From: Suillus spraguei | Taxonomy: Eukaryota; Basidiomycota; Agaricomycetes; Boletales; Suillaceae | NCBI GenBank assembly: GCA_016800925.1 | Contig: JABCPU010000430.1 | Span: forward strand, 1-55,234 | Direction: 5' to 3' | DNA length: 55,234 nt | Part shown: in pieces, positions 22,156-32,977 of the stretch | Layout: each line of letters opens with the position of its first letter | Numbering within the stretch: position 1 is the first letter of the stretch | Notes under the pieces: generated by a model | The model's input: the letters and a program-made list of their open reading frames with translations, nothing else | Told to the model about the DNA's origin: nothing | Database searches by the model: none | Program-made: the position numbers and the translations under genes

Positions 22156-22442
22156 ATGAACTTCAAATCCCTTGCCCTATTCCTCACTGCTGCTACAGTC
22201 CATCAGGCCATAGTCACAGGTCCACTTGTCTATGGTATTTGTTAGACAGGTAACTCCAAATTGTGTCATCAACATGCACCACTGATTCAACTTCTTCAAC
22301 AGAATGCAATGTGCTGGCTGTTGCTTGCTATGCTGGTGCTGGATTTACATTTGGGATCACACTCCCTGTTAGAATCCGCGTCCGATAGCCCCTATCCAGA
22401 AGTATTTCTGGTCATGTGACCTGTCATCTGGATTAGGTTACT

Positions 22443-23211
22443 TGTTAAGACTGTACTCAAGGGTAGAGAGATCTGAAGGGCTTTGGCCTCAGTTCATACA
22501 CTGTGCCCCTTTCTCGAGTAATGCCCCTTATTTCAGGGAGGAGTTATTCGTCCGAAGACCCGGAAGGGGTTGCGTGACGGATCCGGGTGTCCGAAGGTGT
22601 CGGATATAATACGTCCGAAGGTAATTCGGAACGTAAGGAGAGGGCAGAGATTAAGGCTAGTTTCGGAACGAGTTCCTAACTAGAAAACTAACGAAGATGG
22701 ACTATCCGGAGATAGAGTCGGAGGTATAGACTATAGGAGTCAATCCTAAGTCTCGGAAGGTGACTTAAAGCGGAGAGTGGCTTAAGTCCGGAGGAGGCAG
22801 AATGAGTAGAATCTAAGATGATATTCGAACTAAGGTTCTACAGAGATCTACAAGTGGTTTATATACAGTAAGTATCTAAGACGGATAATTAGCAAGTCCG
22901 GGACCGAGGGCTATGTACGAAGTGTAACAGAAGTCTATTAGTTATTGCACAGCGGATCAGTAAGCATGAATGGAAATGAACACAGGAAACGGATCAGTAA
23001 CACAGGACGGAAATATAAACAGCCGGAGTACCGGTAGTAGGAGAAATGACGAAAGGAGATAGAAGCAGATGTTCACCAGGGAGTTAAGGTGCGAGAAGTG
23101 AGTACATTCAGAAGGGTGGTCCGGACAGGATCTGTGGACCGGACGGATATGGAAACGATCGGATCTGGACGGATATGATCGGATCTGAGATTGGAAGTAT
23201 GGTATATGACA
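22443..23211 (-). repeat. Element B 3' LTR
   Basis: A 769 bp LTR with TG and CA ends. Most of its differences from the 5' LTR are C/T or G/A changes at CpG. Because the antisense gene starts about 200 bases beyond it, this LTR may also supply that gene's promoter, which is an inference. Confidence 0.93.
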
Positions 23212-23226
23212 GTATCCCCCCCTTAG
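23212..23226 (-). promoter_or_regulatory. Element B polypurine tract
   Basis: The minus-strand sequence ctaagggggggatac lies directly against the 3' LTR, the expected plus-strand primer position. Confidence 0.75.
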
Positions 23227-23406
23227 GGCCGAACCCCTGAGGCACAAGAAGCGTCGATCCGGATCGGACAAGATTAATGCGAGACGATGGGGAAGTTTGA
23301 TGGTTGTAGTGCTGAGTCTGTAATCCAACAGATATATGGACGTCAGACGTCCGAAATGATTCCTACCCCCACTTCATATCCTTGTTAACAAAACTTGTCT
23401 CCTAAC

Positions 23407-24410
23407 ATGTCTGGAAAGAAATCCGATGCCCCAAGTCTGCTGCTGACCTTGTGGCGGATCTGGAGCAGCAACTGGCGGCTGCAGTGGAAGCCGAGGCGGA
23501 ACGGAAGCGGAAAGAGGCGGAGGAGCGGAAAAGGCAGGAGGAGTTGAAGCAGATTGAGTTGGCGGAGATCCGGAGGGAGATGGAGGAGAAGAGGCGGAGA
23601 GCGCTGATTGAGGCTCGGGTGAGTGCTGTGGACTCTTCCGGATCCGGATATTAATGGGTTGGTAAAGGCCAAGGCTGCTCCTGCGTCTGGGGCAAAGGAT
23701 GGGTACTGCTCTCGTTGCGTCACTAAGGGCCGGATGTGCCAGTGGGATGATGCTGAGAAGAATGCCATGGTGAGTCGTCCGAAAACTTTGGATCCGCTGA
23801 TTTCGACGTTTCGTAGATTAAGTCCTGTGACGTCTGCCGGAAGGACAAGGCCACTTGTCCTGGAAGGCCCGGATTCGTTAAGGGGCCTAAGGGCCGGAAG
23901 AGGCAGCGTCCTGCTGGTACTCCGTCTCCGAAGGGCAAAGGCAAGCGCCGTCAGAGGAGTCCTACTCCGGATGTGGTGGACGCGGATGTCTTCTCTAATC
24001 CAGTCACTATCGAAGGTACGGATGAGGATTTTGTGGAGTACGATGATCAGGCTTGGGTGGCCACTGCTAATGGCATCATTGCTGAGTTGGCGCGGACCAA
24101 CGGACTTCTCCAAGATGGTATTGCGGCGGCGGAAGGGAGTCGGATTGCCATGGAGTGGATGAGCTCCACCATGGAGGCCTTCCTCCAGCAACAGAGGGAA
24201 TTCCAGGCCCTGCTCATCGAGGAAATCCGGACCGGATTTAGGCTTTCCGTTTCTGCCGGATCCGACAAGGATGGCGCTGGTGAGGAGATTGGGGAAGAGG
24301 TGGCGGATGAGAATGGAGGGGAGATGGCGGATGGAACTGGGGAAGAGATGGCGGATGGGACTGGGGAGGAGACTGGGGGTGCCGGAGGTGAAATGGAGAC
24401 TGGTGCTTAG
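23407..24410 (+). CDS. Antisense spliced gene in element B: coiled coil, Zn2Cys6-like cluster, acidic tail
   Basis: A three-exon gene on the strand opposite gag-pol, tail to tail with pol (36 bases apart). Exon 1 (23407-23618) starts MSGKKSDAP and encodes a strongly charged coiled coil with repeated Glu, Arg and Lys. It is one base short of frame near 23430. Intron 1 is 23619-23667 (49 nt), exon 2 is 23668-23769, intron 2 is 23770-23822 (53 nt) and exon 3 is 23823-24410. Exon 2 ends with CSRCVTKGRMC and exon 3 begins with CDVCRKDKATC. Each is C-x2-C-x6-C, about 12 residues apart, the spacing of a Gal4-type Zn2Cys6 cluster. A basic segment (KGPKGRKRQRP), a helical region and a Glu-rich repetitive tail follow. 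Predicted length is about 300 residues. The layout suggests a DNA-binding regulator, but that is inference. Confidence 0.75.
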
Positions 24411-24446
24411 TCCAGATCCGGATTTCCGCTACTGCCCTCACTGTAC

Positions 24447-27400
24447 TTATATTTCGTTATGTACTCTCCAAGCAATGGGACCAGGCTTGTCCGGATATGC
24501 TGAGTGGAAATCCGCTATGAGATCTGATGCATTTCCGAGTTCTGTGGCCAGCAGCCAGGAAGTTTCTTCATCTGTTCCCTCATATCCGGACCAACGGACG
24601 AGGTATAGAAGTTGACAGTGGTGCCTACGACGGTCCAGTTTAGAGTCCAGGATTTCGGATATCTCGTACTCTGGTTCTCCGTCGACTTCGACTGGTGGCG
24701 GAGGAGGCTGGATGCGATTGGGAATGGTGTTCGGAACTGCTGGCTCTAACTGCGAGACATGGAAAACAGGATGTACGGAACGCATAGAATCCGGAAGTCG
24801 GATGGCGAAAGAATGAGTACCCGGGCGGGATATAATTTCGAATGGTCCCAAATTCTTTTCCGAAAGTTTCTTTGACGGACGGGTGGAGCGGAAGTACTTG
24901 GCTTTGACGAAGACTTGTTCTCCAATCCGAAAGTCTGGAGCAGGCTGTCTTTTAGCGTCCGCGGGTCCTTGATAGCGTTTCTGAGCTTCGGACATCTCAT
25001 CTCGGAGGAACTGGTGAAGTTTGTTAAGGTCTAGGGCATATTCCTGGGCACGGATGGAGGATAGGTCGCGTTCCGGATGGATGGAAATGTTCGGATGATA
25101 ACCTTTATTGGCGAAGAAAGGTGAAACTCCGGTAGTGGCACTCGGAGCATTATTGTATGCAAACTCTGCGAGGGGCAGCAGCTCGGACCAGTTGTCCTGC
25201 TGATAGTTGCAGTAGATCCGGAGGTACTGTTCCAGCGTTTGGTTGGCACGTTCTGTTTGTCCGTCCCCTTCGGGATGATATCCGGATGTGAAGTGTAGGA
25301 CAATGTCCAATGCCTTTCCTAGGGAACGGAAGAAGTGGGATACGAACTCTGTTCCTCGATCTGAGGTTACATGGGACGGAACTCCATGCTTAGAGAAGAC
25401 ATGGAGGAGAAATAGGCGGGCGAGATCAGGAGAAGTGATGGTGTCGTGGGTCGGGACGAATATGGCTTGCTTGGATAAACGATCTATGATGACGAGGATG
25501 GCTGTAAAGCCGGATGAGTCCGGAAGTTGTTCAATGAAATCCATAGAGATGGAATTCCATGGTTTTTCTGGGACGGGAAGTTGCTTGAGTAAACCGTAGG
25601 GCTTATGTCTCGGAACTTTGGCTCGGGCGCAGGATGTGCAGGATCTGACATACTCTTTGACAAAGGCCCATACTCTGGGCCAGGTATAGTTGCGTCGGAT
25701 GAGCTCGAGAGTGCGATTCTGTCCGAAATGTCCGGATAGGGGGTGGTTATGGCAATTCCGGAGGATGCGAAGTCGTAGATCATTGGTATCCGGAACGTAG
25801 ATGCGGTTGTCACAACAAAGGAATCCACCATCATCTATTGTCCATCTCGGATCTGAGGGAACCGGAAAATGTGTTTGTGCAATGGGGTCATTAGGGAGTG
25901 CTATCAGAATGTCTTTCCGGAGGTGTTCAGTGTCCATAAGAACAGCTGCTCTTAGGACTGGAGTTGCTAAAATGGAAGCTCGTAGGGACGAAGCTAATTG
26001 TTCCGAAGCAAATATTGGGCGGAGGTTGTGAGGGTTAATCTGAGCGTAGTCCTTATCCCCCTCTTTAGGGTAGACGTCCCATCGTCTAGTGAGGGAATCT
26101 GGCTTGACTCCGAGTCTTCCAGGACGGTAACGGATAACGAGGTTGAACTGATGGAGGAACTCGGACCAGCGGGCCTGACGACGGGATAGCAGTTTGGTGG
26201 TAGAGAAATACTCAAGGTTCTTGTGGTCCGTGACAACATCTATAGGCTCGGACGAGCCTTCTAGGTAATGGCACCAGGTTCGGAACGCAGCATAGATGGC
26301 TAGTAGTTCCTTATCATGGACGTCATAGTTGAGTTCTGCACCGGACAGTGTCCGGGAGTAAAAAGCCACCGGACGAAGTTCTGAGTCTGGGCACACAATG
26401 GATAGTATTCCAGCGATAGCATAATCCGAGGCATCAGTTTCCACAACTATAGGAACATTCGGAATCCAATGCGTAAGCACTGGAGCGGACGTGAAGGCTT
26501 TCTTGAGTGCGTTAAATGACTTCCGGCATTCCTCGGAAAAGTCCCAAGTGACGCCCTTGCGAGTGAGTCGAGTAAGGGGAACCACGATATCCGAGTAGTT
26601 GAAGATGAAGCGACGATAGAAATTAGCGAATCCGAGGAAAGATTGGATGTCCTTGACTTTCCGAGGCTCTGGCCAGTCTATGATGGACTGGATTTTCTCG
26701 GACGACATTGTCAAGCCATCCGGAGATAGGAGGTAACCAAGATACTCGACGGAGGAGGAGTGGAATTCGCATTTCTCGGGTTTGGCATATAGTCGGTGTT
26801 TACGGAGACGTCGTAAAACTTCTCGGACATGTTCCTTATGACTTGCAAGGTCTTGGGAATAGATAAGGATGTCATCCAGATATACAACAACACATACGTC
26901 CAGCATATCGGCAAACACGCTATTGACAAAGCGCTGGAAAGCTGCCAGAGCATTCGTGAGGCCTTCCGGCATCACCAACCATTCATAGGAGCCATAGCGC
27001 GTACGGAAGGAAGTCTTCCACTTGTCTCCTTCTGTTATCCGGACGAGGTGATATGCAGATCGGAGATCAATTTTGGTATAAACTTTAGCGCGGCTCGGGG
27101 AGTCAAGAAGGTCGGCAATGAGGGGTAATGGCTATCGGTCTTTCTTGGTGATGTGGTTAAGGCCGCGGAAATCCACACAAAGGCAGAGGGATCCATCCTT
27201 CTTTTTGACAAATAGGACGGGGGCTCCGTGGGGAGAAGATGAGGAGCGGAGAAGTCCGGACGAGATGTTTTCGTCAAGGAACTTCCGAAGGGCCTCAAGC
27301 TCTACCGGAGAAAGAGAGTATATGGTTCCGAGAGGCGGACTAGCCCCTTCTTCCAACTCAATCTTGAGATCATAGGGTCGATGTGGGGGAAGTTGTCCGG

Positions 27401-28262
27401 CTTTGCCTTTGTCGAAGACATCCGCGAATTCGTGGTAGTCGGAAGGGATTCTGGAGAGGTCTGGAGGATCAGATGATACGGATCGAAGGTTTGCTTCGGA
27501 GGGACGGAGGTAGATGCTGAACTGAGTAGATCCTTCTAACTTGCAGGCACGGCAAAAGGCCACTGCGTTTATCAACGATATGTTAGGGACTGGGGTACCA
27601 GCGGAGGGTTCGGATTTGGTCAGAGGCGGAGTCTCCGCCACAGATGGGATGCTCTGATGCGACGGAGATTTTGGAGGGGAGGAATCTTCCTTGGGTGGAA
27701 TACCCGAAGGTAACAGAGGTGTCGGATTGGATTTTCCTGCCATGGTCGGTGTGTCCGGAGGCAGCGGTGATGCGGATGGGGTTAATGGCACTCCTTGTTC
27801 AGTAGTTCGGAACTCGATGCTGCCCAATACCCAGTCAATCAACGGATTGTGTCGGGTGAGCCAGCTATATCCGAGAACGATATAACATGAGGAATCCAAA
27901 GGGGTGACGTAGAACGTGTCGGAAGTGATTACACCGGAGGAGAATCGGACGGATAAGTTTATGGCTTCGACAATATTGTTATTGCATGTACCATCAAATA
28001 AACGGAGTGGAAGCGGAGGAATCTGATAGGTAGGAATTTTATGTTCTCGGACGAAATCAGTGTCTATGAAGCAGTGGGAGGAACCACAGTCTATGAGGGC
28101 CGGAAAGTCAGATATATTGGAGAAAGATGGAAGAGAGACATATGGACACAGAGAGTTCGGATCAGGAAGAGTTACAGCGTTGAGTCGTAGTTCCATTGCA
28201 CGGGTTGGGCCAACGCGACCCTCATCCCGTACGGAGTCAGGAGGGTCGCGGACTAATTTTTT
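24447..28262 (-). CDS. pol: Element B Pol: protease, RT, RNase H, integrase, chromodomain (one in-frame TAG)
   Basis: A single frame entered by -1 frameshift at 28256-28262. The protease region has IDCGSSHCF, an unusual DCG in place of DSG or DTG. RT has YLDD at 26871-26882, followed by RNase H. The integrase has an H/C zinc region, a DDE core (SMDFIEQLP, TSDRGTEF, TERANQTLEQ) and a C-terminal chromodomain (LYLVRWSGY, then TSWLLATEL). The one lesion is TAG at 27132-27134 in the KKDR-PLPLI motif, where Tyr is expected. About 1270 codons. Apart from that codon it reads as functional. Confidence 0.9.
28214..28262 (-). promoter_or_regulatory. -1 ribosomal frameshift signal between gag and pol (element B)
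   Basis: On the minus strand the gag end reads GCA AAA AAT TAG, containing the canonical slippery heptamer A-AAA-AAT (28262-28256). The pol frame is the -1 frame here. After a 5-base spacer a perfect 10 bp stem forms (28250-28241 with 28223-28214). Its 17-base loop contains ACGGG, which can pair with CCCGT at 28198-28202 to make a pseudoknot. Confidence 0.8.
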
Positions 28263-29431
28263 GCCTCATCCGAGGCTTCCGGTTCCGTTTCCGGAGTGAG
28301 CACAGTGGCGCGGCCTTTGGCAGCGCGCGAAGTGGATTTGGTGCATTCCCGGGCAGTGTGACCAGGTCCGCCGCAGAACATACAGAGCTTTTTGTCAAAA
28401 CGTCTCTGACGCTCCTGGGTGGTTAGCTTTCCGTCTGTACCAACAACACTAGGGAGATCCGAAACTTTCGGGGTAGAGGATGTTGTGGAGTATGTGGGTT
28501 TATTGAATTTGGGCGTATCGGATCCGGATGAGTTGGAGTTCGTCCGGTCGGATGTTGACTGCCTGGGAGGATTGGAAGAGGTGGTTCTACTCTCTCGGGT
28601 GACTTCGCCCCTCCGTTCCCAGTAACGGGCGTCGATGGTCTGGGCGAGAGTCTTGAACTCCGAAAGGGTAGTGGGCTTACCCATGCGACTAATCTCATCT
28701 TTGATTCGGGCCGGAAGTCCATTGTAGAATTGGCGTCGTAGGGCTCCGTCTCCCCATTCGCGTACTTGGGAGGCAAGTCGCTGGAATTCTACAACGTACT
28801 TGTTGATGCGTTGTCCGTCACGCATGTGGAGTTGTTCTAACTGCATCTCTGCGTCTCCGGAGGGATCGTGTGGTCCGAAATTGGTTTGGAGCTCAAGCAT
28901 GAACTCGGAGTAGTCATCCATCCAGTCCGGACGGTTGCTATATCCGTCCGAAAGGAGGTCCGGTTCAAACCACTCGAGAGCCATACCCTTAAGGTAGGAT
29001 TGGGCGAAATTGACTTTAGCGCGTCCGGAACGGAAAGCGCTAGGTTTGCTCTGGAAGTTGAGCTCACATTGGACGAAGAATGCCCGGAGCTTGCGAGGTT
29101 CGGACCCATCGAAGGTATCTGGCTCACGGACTTTGACTTTGCTATCATCCGAGGTGGGGGTGCGACGGCTACTGCGAGCAAGGTGGTTAATGGCTACGGA
29201 TAGTTGGGCTAGGACCCGGTCCTGAGGGTTTAGGTGGATTTTATCTTCTTTGTCATCCAGGTCCTCGTTGTCCGGATCATCAACTTCATCATCTGGTAGG
29301 TTACTGCGCAGCTCATCATCAAAGCGAATGGTCGGGCGCGAATTGGAGTCTGGGTTATCCGGGTTCCGAGTTGGTGTTATCGGATCCGGTCTGGCTTGAC
29401 GGGCGGAGATACTTTGACCTATGTCGCTCAT
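28253..29431 (-). CDS. gag: Element B Gag
   Basis: A 392-residue Gag starting MSDIGQSISARQ. The N-terminal part is acidic and probably disordered. A retrotransposon Gag domain spans roughly residues 100-250 (ALEWFEPDLL, then DDYSEFMLELQTNFG). A CCHC knuckle CMFCGGPGHTAREC lies near the C terminus. The frame is intact and ends in the slippery site AAAAAATTAG. Confidence 0.9.
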   Translation of the reverse strand: MSDIGQSISARQARPDPITPTRNPDNPDSNSRPTIRFDDELRSNLPDDEVDDPDNEDLDDKEDKIHLNPQDRVLAQLSVAINHLARSSRRTPTSDDSKVKVREPDTFDGSEPRKLRAFFVQCELNFQSKPSAFRSGRAKVNFAQSYLKGMALEWFEPDLLSDGYSNRPDWMDDYSEFMLELQTNFGPHDPSGDAEMQLEQLHMRDGQRINKYVVEFQRLASQVREWGDGALRRQFYNGLPARIKDEISRMGKPTTLSEFKTLAQTIDARYWERRGEVTRESRTTSSNPPRQSTSDRTNSNSSGSDTPKFNKPTYSTTSSTPKVSDLPSVVGTDGKLTTQERQRRFDKKLCMFCGGPGHTARECTKSTSRAAKGRATVLTPETEPEASDEAKN

Positions 29432-29580
29432 GCTTGCGTGGCGTTGAGAGAAACTGGTAATGTTTGGACGATGGGTGTGGGATCTCGTTGGATCGGACCA
29501 AGTCCGGCTCCTCGGAGTGTGTTCTGAGCCTTACGGGGAGGCATGATATGGATGGTTGCTAAGTTACTCAGAAAGGTTTG

Positions 29581-29591
29581 AGTTCGAATAT
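29581..29591 (-). promoter_or_regulatory. Predicted self-priming primer-binding site (element B)
   Basis: Two bases from the 5' LTR, minus-strand atattcgaact is complementary to an 11-base stretch within the LTR (29972-29982). That stretch lies about 34 bases downstream of a TATATAA box (30010-30016, minus strand). This matches Tf1-type self-priming. No tRNA-like PBS is seen. Confidence 0.65.
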
Positions 29592-29593
29592 AC

Positions 29594-30363
29594 TGTTAAG
29601 ACTGTACTCAAGGGTAGAGAGATCCGAAGGGCTTTGGCCTCAGTTCGTACACTGTGCCCCTTTCTCGAGTAATGCCCCTTATTTCAGGGAGGAGTTATTC
29701 GTCCGAAGACCCGGAAGGGGTTGCGTGACGGATCCGGGTGTCCGAAGGTGTTGGATATAATACGTCCGAAGGTAATTCGGAACGTAAGGAGAGGGCAGAG
29801 ATTAAGGCTAGTTTCGGAACGAGTTCCTAACTAGAAAACTAACGAAGATGGACTATCCGGAGATAGAGTCGGAGGTATAGACTATAGGAGTCAATCCTAA
29901 GTCTCGGAAGGTGACTTAAAGCGGAGAGTGGCTTAAGTCCGGAGGAGGCAGAATGAGTAGAATCTAAGATGATATTCGAACTAAGGTTCTACGGAGATCT
30001 ACAAGTGGTTTATATACAGTAAGTATCTAAGACGGATAATTAGCAAGTCCGGGACCGAGGGCTATGTACGAAGTGTAACAGAAGTCTATTAGTTATTGCA
30101 CAGCAGATCAGTAAGCATGAATCGGAAATGAACACAGGAAACGGATCAGTAACACAGGACGGAAATATAAACAGCCGGAGTACCGGTAGTAGGAGAAATG
30201 ACGAAAGGAGATAGAAGCAGATGTTCACCAGGGAGTTAAGGTGCGAGAAGTGAGTACATTCGGAAGGGTGGTCCGGACAGGATCTGTGGACCGGACGGAT
30301 ATGGAAACAATCGGATCTGGACGGATATGATCGGATCTGAGATTGGAAGTATGGTATATGACA
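29594..30363 (-). repeat. Element B 5' LTR with promoter
   Basis: A 770 bp LTR with a TATATAA box at 30016-30010 and a predicted transcript start at about 29982 on the minus strand. It is paired with 22443-23211. The TSD ttact follows at 30364-30368. Confidence 0.92.
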
Positions 30364-31848
30364 TTACTCCTCTTAAATCACCGGTGTAACGAACATATTG
30401 GCGCAGGGCTTAAAACCCCATATTTTGACACTCGTCTCATGTCTACAGGAGTTACCACTAGTCCATGGCCTTCTTACCCCTTTAGCAGTACCGGCGGCAT
30501 CCCATGCTTACTGCACACCGTACCGACTACCGCACCTCGTTCCATGAACCGATGTCCTTCCATGTCCTTGCCGTGTCCGCATAGCTCCATTTGGTGCATA
30601 GTTTGTTTCCTGTTCATTATCACTGATTCCACGGCAAGCATTATTACATGTTGCCTCATGCCACAGCACCTCGTGCTATGTTTACTTATGGCGGTTACTA
30701 CACTCCAGCACTACTGATCTCACCTAGAGTATTCCGAGTACATATGAATTAGGATATAAGCACCGCATACCCCACACAATACAGTACCTGATTTTACACC
30801 ATTGCATGTACTATAGGTCAGGATTATTGTCTAGCTCTGGATCAACCCAGTAGTGGACATAGTCTTTAAAGTTCCCTTATCGCTCATTAATACATCACGC
30901 TCATTCTCCATTACTGCCGGCATACCGCTGGACTTTTGATTGTCACTTTTGACTGAACTTCTCATGCTCCACTACTTTACCACTGAAAGTACCACGGACT
31001 TCTTTACTGTTTCTTTGCACCGCTCACAACCTTACCGCTACCGCTGAGACCACCGCTTGACATCACTCACTAGACGCAACCATTACTGACTTTATCTCGA
31101 TGACGGTAGCACTGCAACGCACGACGCTAGTTCCGGCAGTATCATCGCTGACCGCAGCAACTTACCACTGACTCAGACACTTGTTTTGCAAATAAGTTAG
31201 ACTCGAACTTGACCACACTAAATAGGCATCCCCCTTTAGGGTCGAACGCTCTTGTTCTTACAAGTGAAGCAGACTAGATGGAGCGCAAGACTAACATACT
31301 AGTTTAGGCAGTGGTTTATCTACAGCCCAAGCTAGGTTGTATCTTTACACTGGACTACCTGTCAAGTAGCGGAGTAGACTAACACTCATCCATAGCAATG
31401 ATAGCATAGTGTACAGCTACTTACTCCAGACTCCATCATATCATTGGAGATGATGATGGAGATACTTCATACATATTTAGTATAAGAACAACACGTAAAC
31501 TAAAAGTTAAAGTGTCGAAATAAGAAATCTATTCTGTACTGAAGTTACTCTACTCCTATAAACCAGATTTCCATTCCTTTCTGGTTCCTATCTTAGTCCG
31601 CTCTTCCAGAACCCCTATTTCCGGAATACCTCCGGAAAACATCTCGGAAACCTCCTCCGGAAATCCTTCAGATTCCTTTCGGAAACTTTATCAGAAACTC
31701 ATCCAGAAGCCCTCCGGATTCTTTCCCCCTATACTCTGGCTATAATCTTATCACTCCCTGCAGCACCTCCTGTGTTGATTGCATGTAATATGGCCCTTGG
31801 GGGTGTATGGCCACCTGTACCACAATAATGCTTGCATCCACTCTCTGA

Positions 31849-32675
31849 GTGAGTGCAATCACGAATGTGGCAGTGAGAACCCACAAGCCCTCCTTGTATG
31901 TGATGAGAATGGTATGCAAGTTTAGCAGTATACAGCCAGCTATAAAGCCAGAAATTGAACTTTGGGCTATTGCGTATCTTCATGTTCTTGACTGTCTCTC
32001 CTTTTGGTTTGCATGTAATTCAAGTTGAGAGTCTATATGTCTTGCTATCTCTATTTCCCACTAGCTATGGACTTGCTGTATCTAATCTCTTGTTCTTTTT
32101 CTTCTTATGGCTCATCGGGATCTTGTTATTCATGTTCACACCTTGGCAGACAATTACAAATCAACATGCAGTTGTTTGGCAAAGGCTTTGGATCCAAACA
32201 AACGCCCATGCTGTCCATCTTAGATCATTTTCAAATAACATTAATTCTCACATCAAGCGGTTCTAGCAAGTCATTCAAAAATCCTTATGGCTTACCGAAC
32301 CACGTACCGAATAATTTACCATTTGTTTGACCTTTAAAACGGATTTCGGTGGGAAACTGGACCGCTCAATGATTGCTTGCGTGGAGCGCCGCCGTGGCTC
32401 ATGTGATTCAAAGTCAGAAATGAAGCAACGAGTAAGACTATGCTGTTTATAGGATATACCATAATGTGGGTCCGCTTATCATGACCACTAACGCGAAGCA
32501 GGGTCACTTGGCTTAATTTCACATCAAGACAACATAATTGTATTTTGGAGCGGAGCTACGATCTCATGTAGTTGGGTAAACTCACTAACCCTGAGTTCAC
32601 CACGCTCTTCTGGTACCAACCACCATCCCATACGATCAAATTACTACTGCTGAACACTCAGACTCTGGACACAAA
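31849..32675 (+). other. Intergenic: 3' flank of copy 1 and upstream region of secreted-protein copy 2
   Basis: No gene is supported. About 32330-32640 matches 34160-34435 upstream of copy 3, for example the shared segment tattttggagcggagctacg and a caccacgctcttct motif near the ATG. This shows that promoter and gene were duplicated together. Confidence 0.55.
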
Positions 32676-32977
32676 ATGAACTTCAAATCCCTTGCCCTGT
32701 TCCTCACCGCCGCTGCAGTCCCCCAGGCTGTAGTCGCAGGTCCAATCGCCTACGCTATTTGCCAAACAGGTAAATCCCAATCACATCACCGCCCGCCACC
32801 CACTAGACTTTTTGAACAGGATGCAATTGCCTTGCTGTTGCTTGCTACTCTGCTGCTGGGTTCACATTCGGTGTACCGATCCCAGGTGTGACACCTGCCG
32901 CCATAATGGCATGTAATGCGGGCCTTGGAACGTGTATGGCAGCTTGTGCCGCAATCGCGCTTACACCCACTCCGTGA
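32676..32977 (+). CDS. Small cysteine-rich secreted protein, copy 2
   Basis: Two exons, 32676-32769 and 32820-32977, with a 50 nt GT-AG intron, encode 83 residues. Residues 1-21 or so form a signal peptide ending near VVAG. The mature part of about 62 residues has seven cysteines (ICQTGCNC, VACY, MACN, GTC, AAC), is otherwise Ala/Gly rich, and ends in LTPTP. It resembles short fungal proteins often annotated by similarity to zygote-specific Zys3; that name is from memory and the function is unknown. The frame, splice sites and cysteines are kept in copy 3, which supports the gene. Secretion is predicted from the leader only. Confidence 0.85.

Larger units (their letters stand above)
22443..30363 (-). 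mobile_element. Ty3/Gypsy chromovirus, element B, with antisense accessory gene
   Basis: A complete 7.9 kb element nested in element C, with TSD ttact (22438-22442 and 30364-30368). The LTRs at 22443-23211 and 29594-30363 differ at only about 8 of 770 positions. gag and pol are on the minus strand and overlap through a -1 frameshift signal. The region between pol and the 3' LTR holds a spliced gene on the opposite strand. The only lesions seen are a TAG in pol (27132-27134) and a one-base loss in exon 1 of the antisense gene, so it is young and close to intact. It is a different family from A, D, E and F. Confidence 0.93.
22367..31753. mobile_element. Element C, unclassified TG...CA element (about 1.46 kb without the nested B)
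   Basis: Begins TGTTAGAATCC and ends CTTATCA, with a five-base TSD ctccc at 22362-22366 and 31754-31758 inside the secreted-protein exon. Without element B it is about 1460 bp and has no ORF of note. Its ends and TSD suggest a long solo LTR or a non-autonomous LTR element. A C-rich run with tttagggtcgaacg (31219-31240) resembles the polypurine-tract side of element B. The right end (31600-31730) holds many ccggaa motifs. Orientation is not clear. Confidence 0.65.
22156..31848 (+). pseudogene. Small cysteine-rich secreted protein, copy 1, broken by nested retroelements
   Basis: Exon 1 (22156-22249) encodes a signal peptide and GPLVYGIC, then an in-frame TAG (22243-22245) where the sister copies have CAG. 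A 53 nt intron (22250-22302) precedes exon 2. Exon 2 is cut at 22366 by element C and resumes at 31759, in frame once one copy of the ctccc duplication is removed. A one-base deletion near 31803 shifts the last codons, which end at 31846-31848. The product resembles the two intact copies downstream but lacks one cysteine. It is a dead paralogue with at least three lesions. Confidence 0.85.

Noticed and set aside
30343..30717. Plus-strand 124-codon frame across the end of the element B LTR
   Set aside because: It spans the LTR-element C junction created by insertion, so it cannot be an old gene; no domain seen.
31729..31983. Minus-strand frame with several Cys and His residues
   Set aside because: It is the reverse of the last exon and flank of secreted-protein copy 1 on the plus strand.
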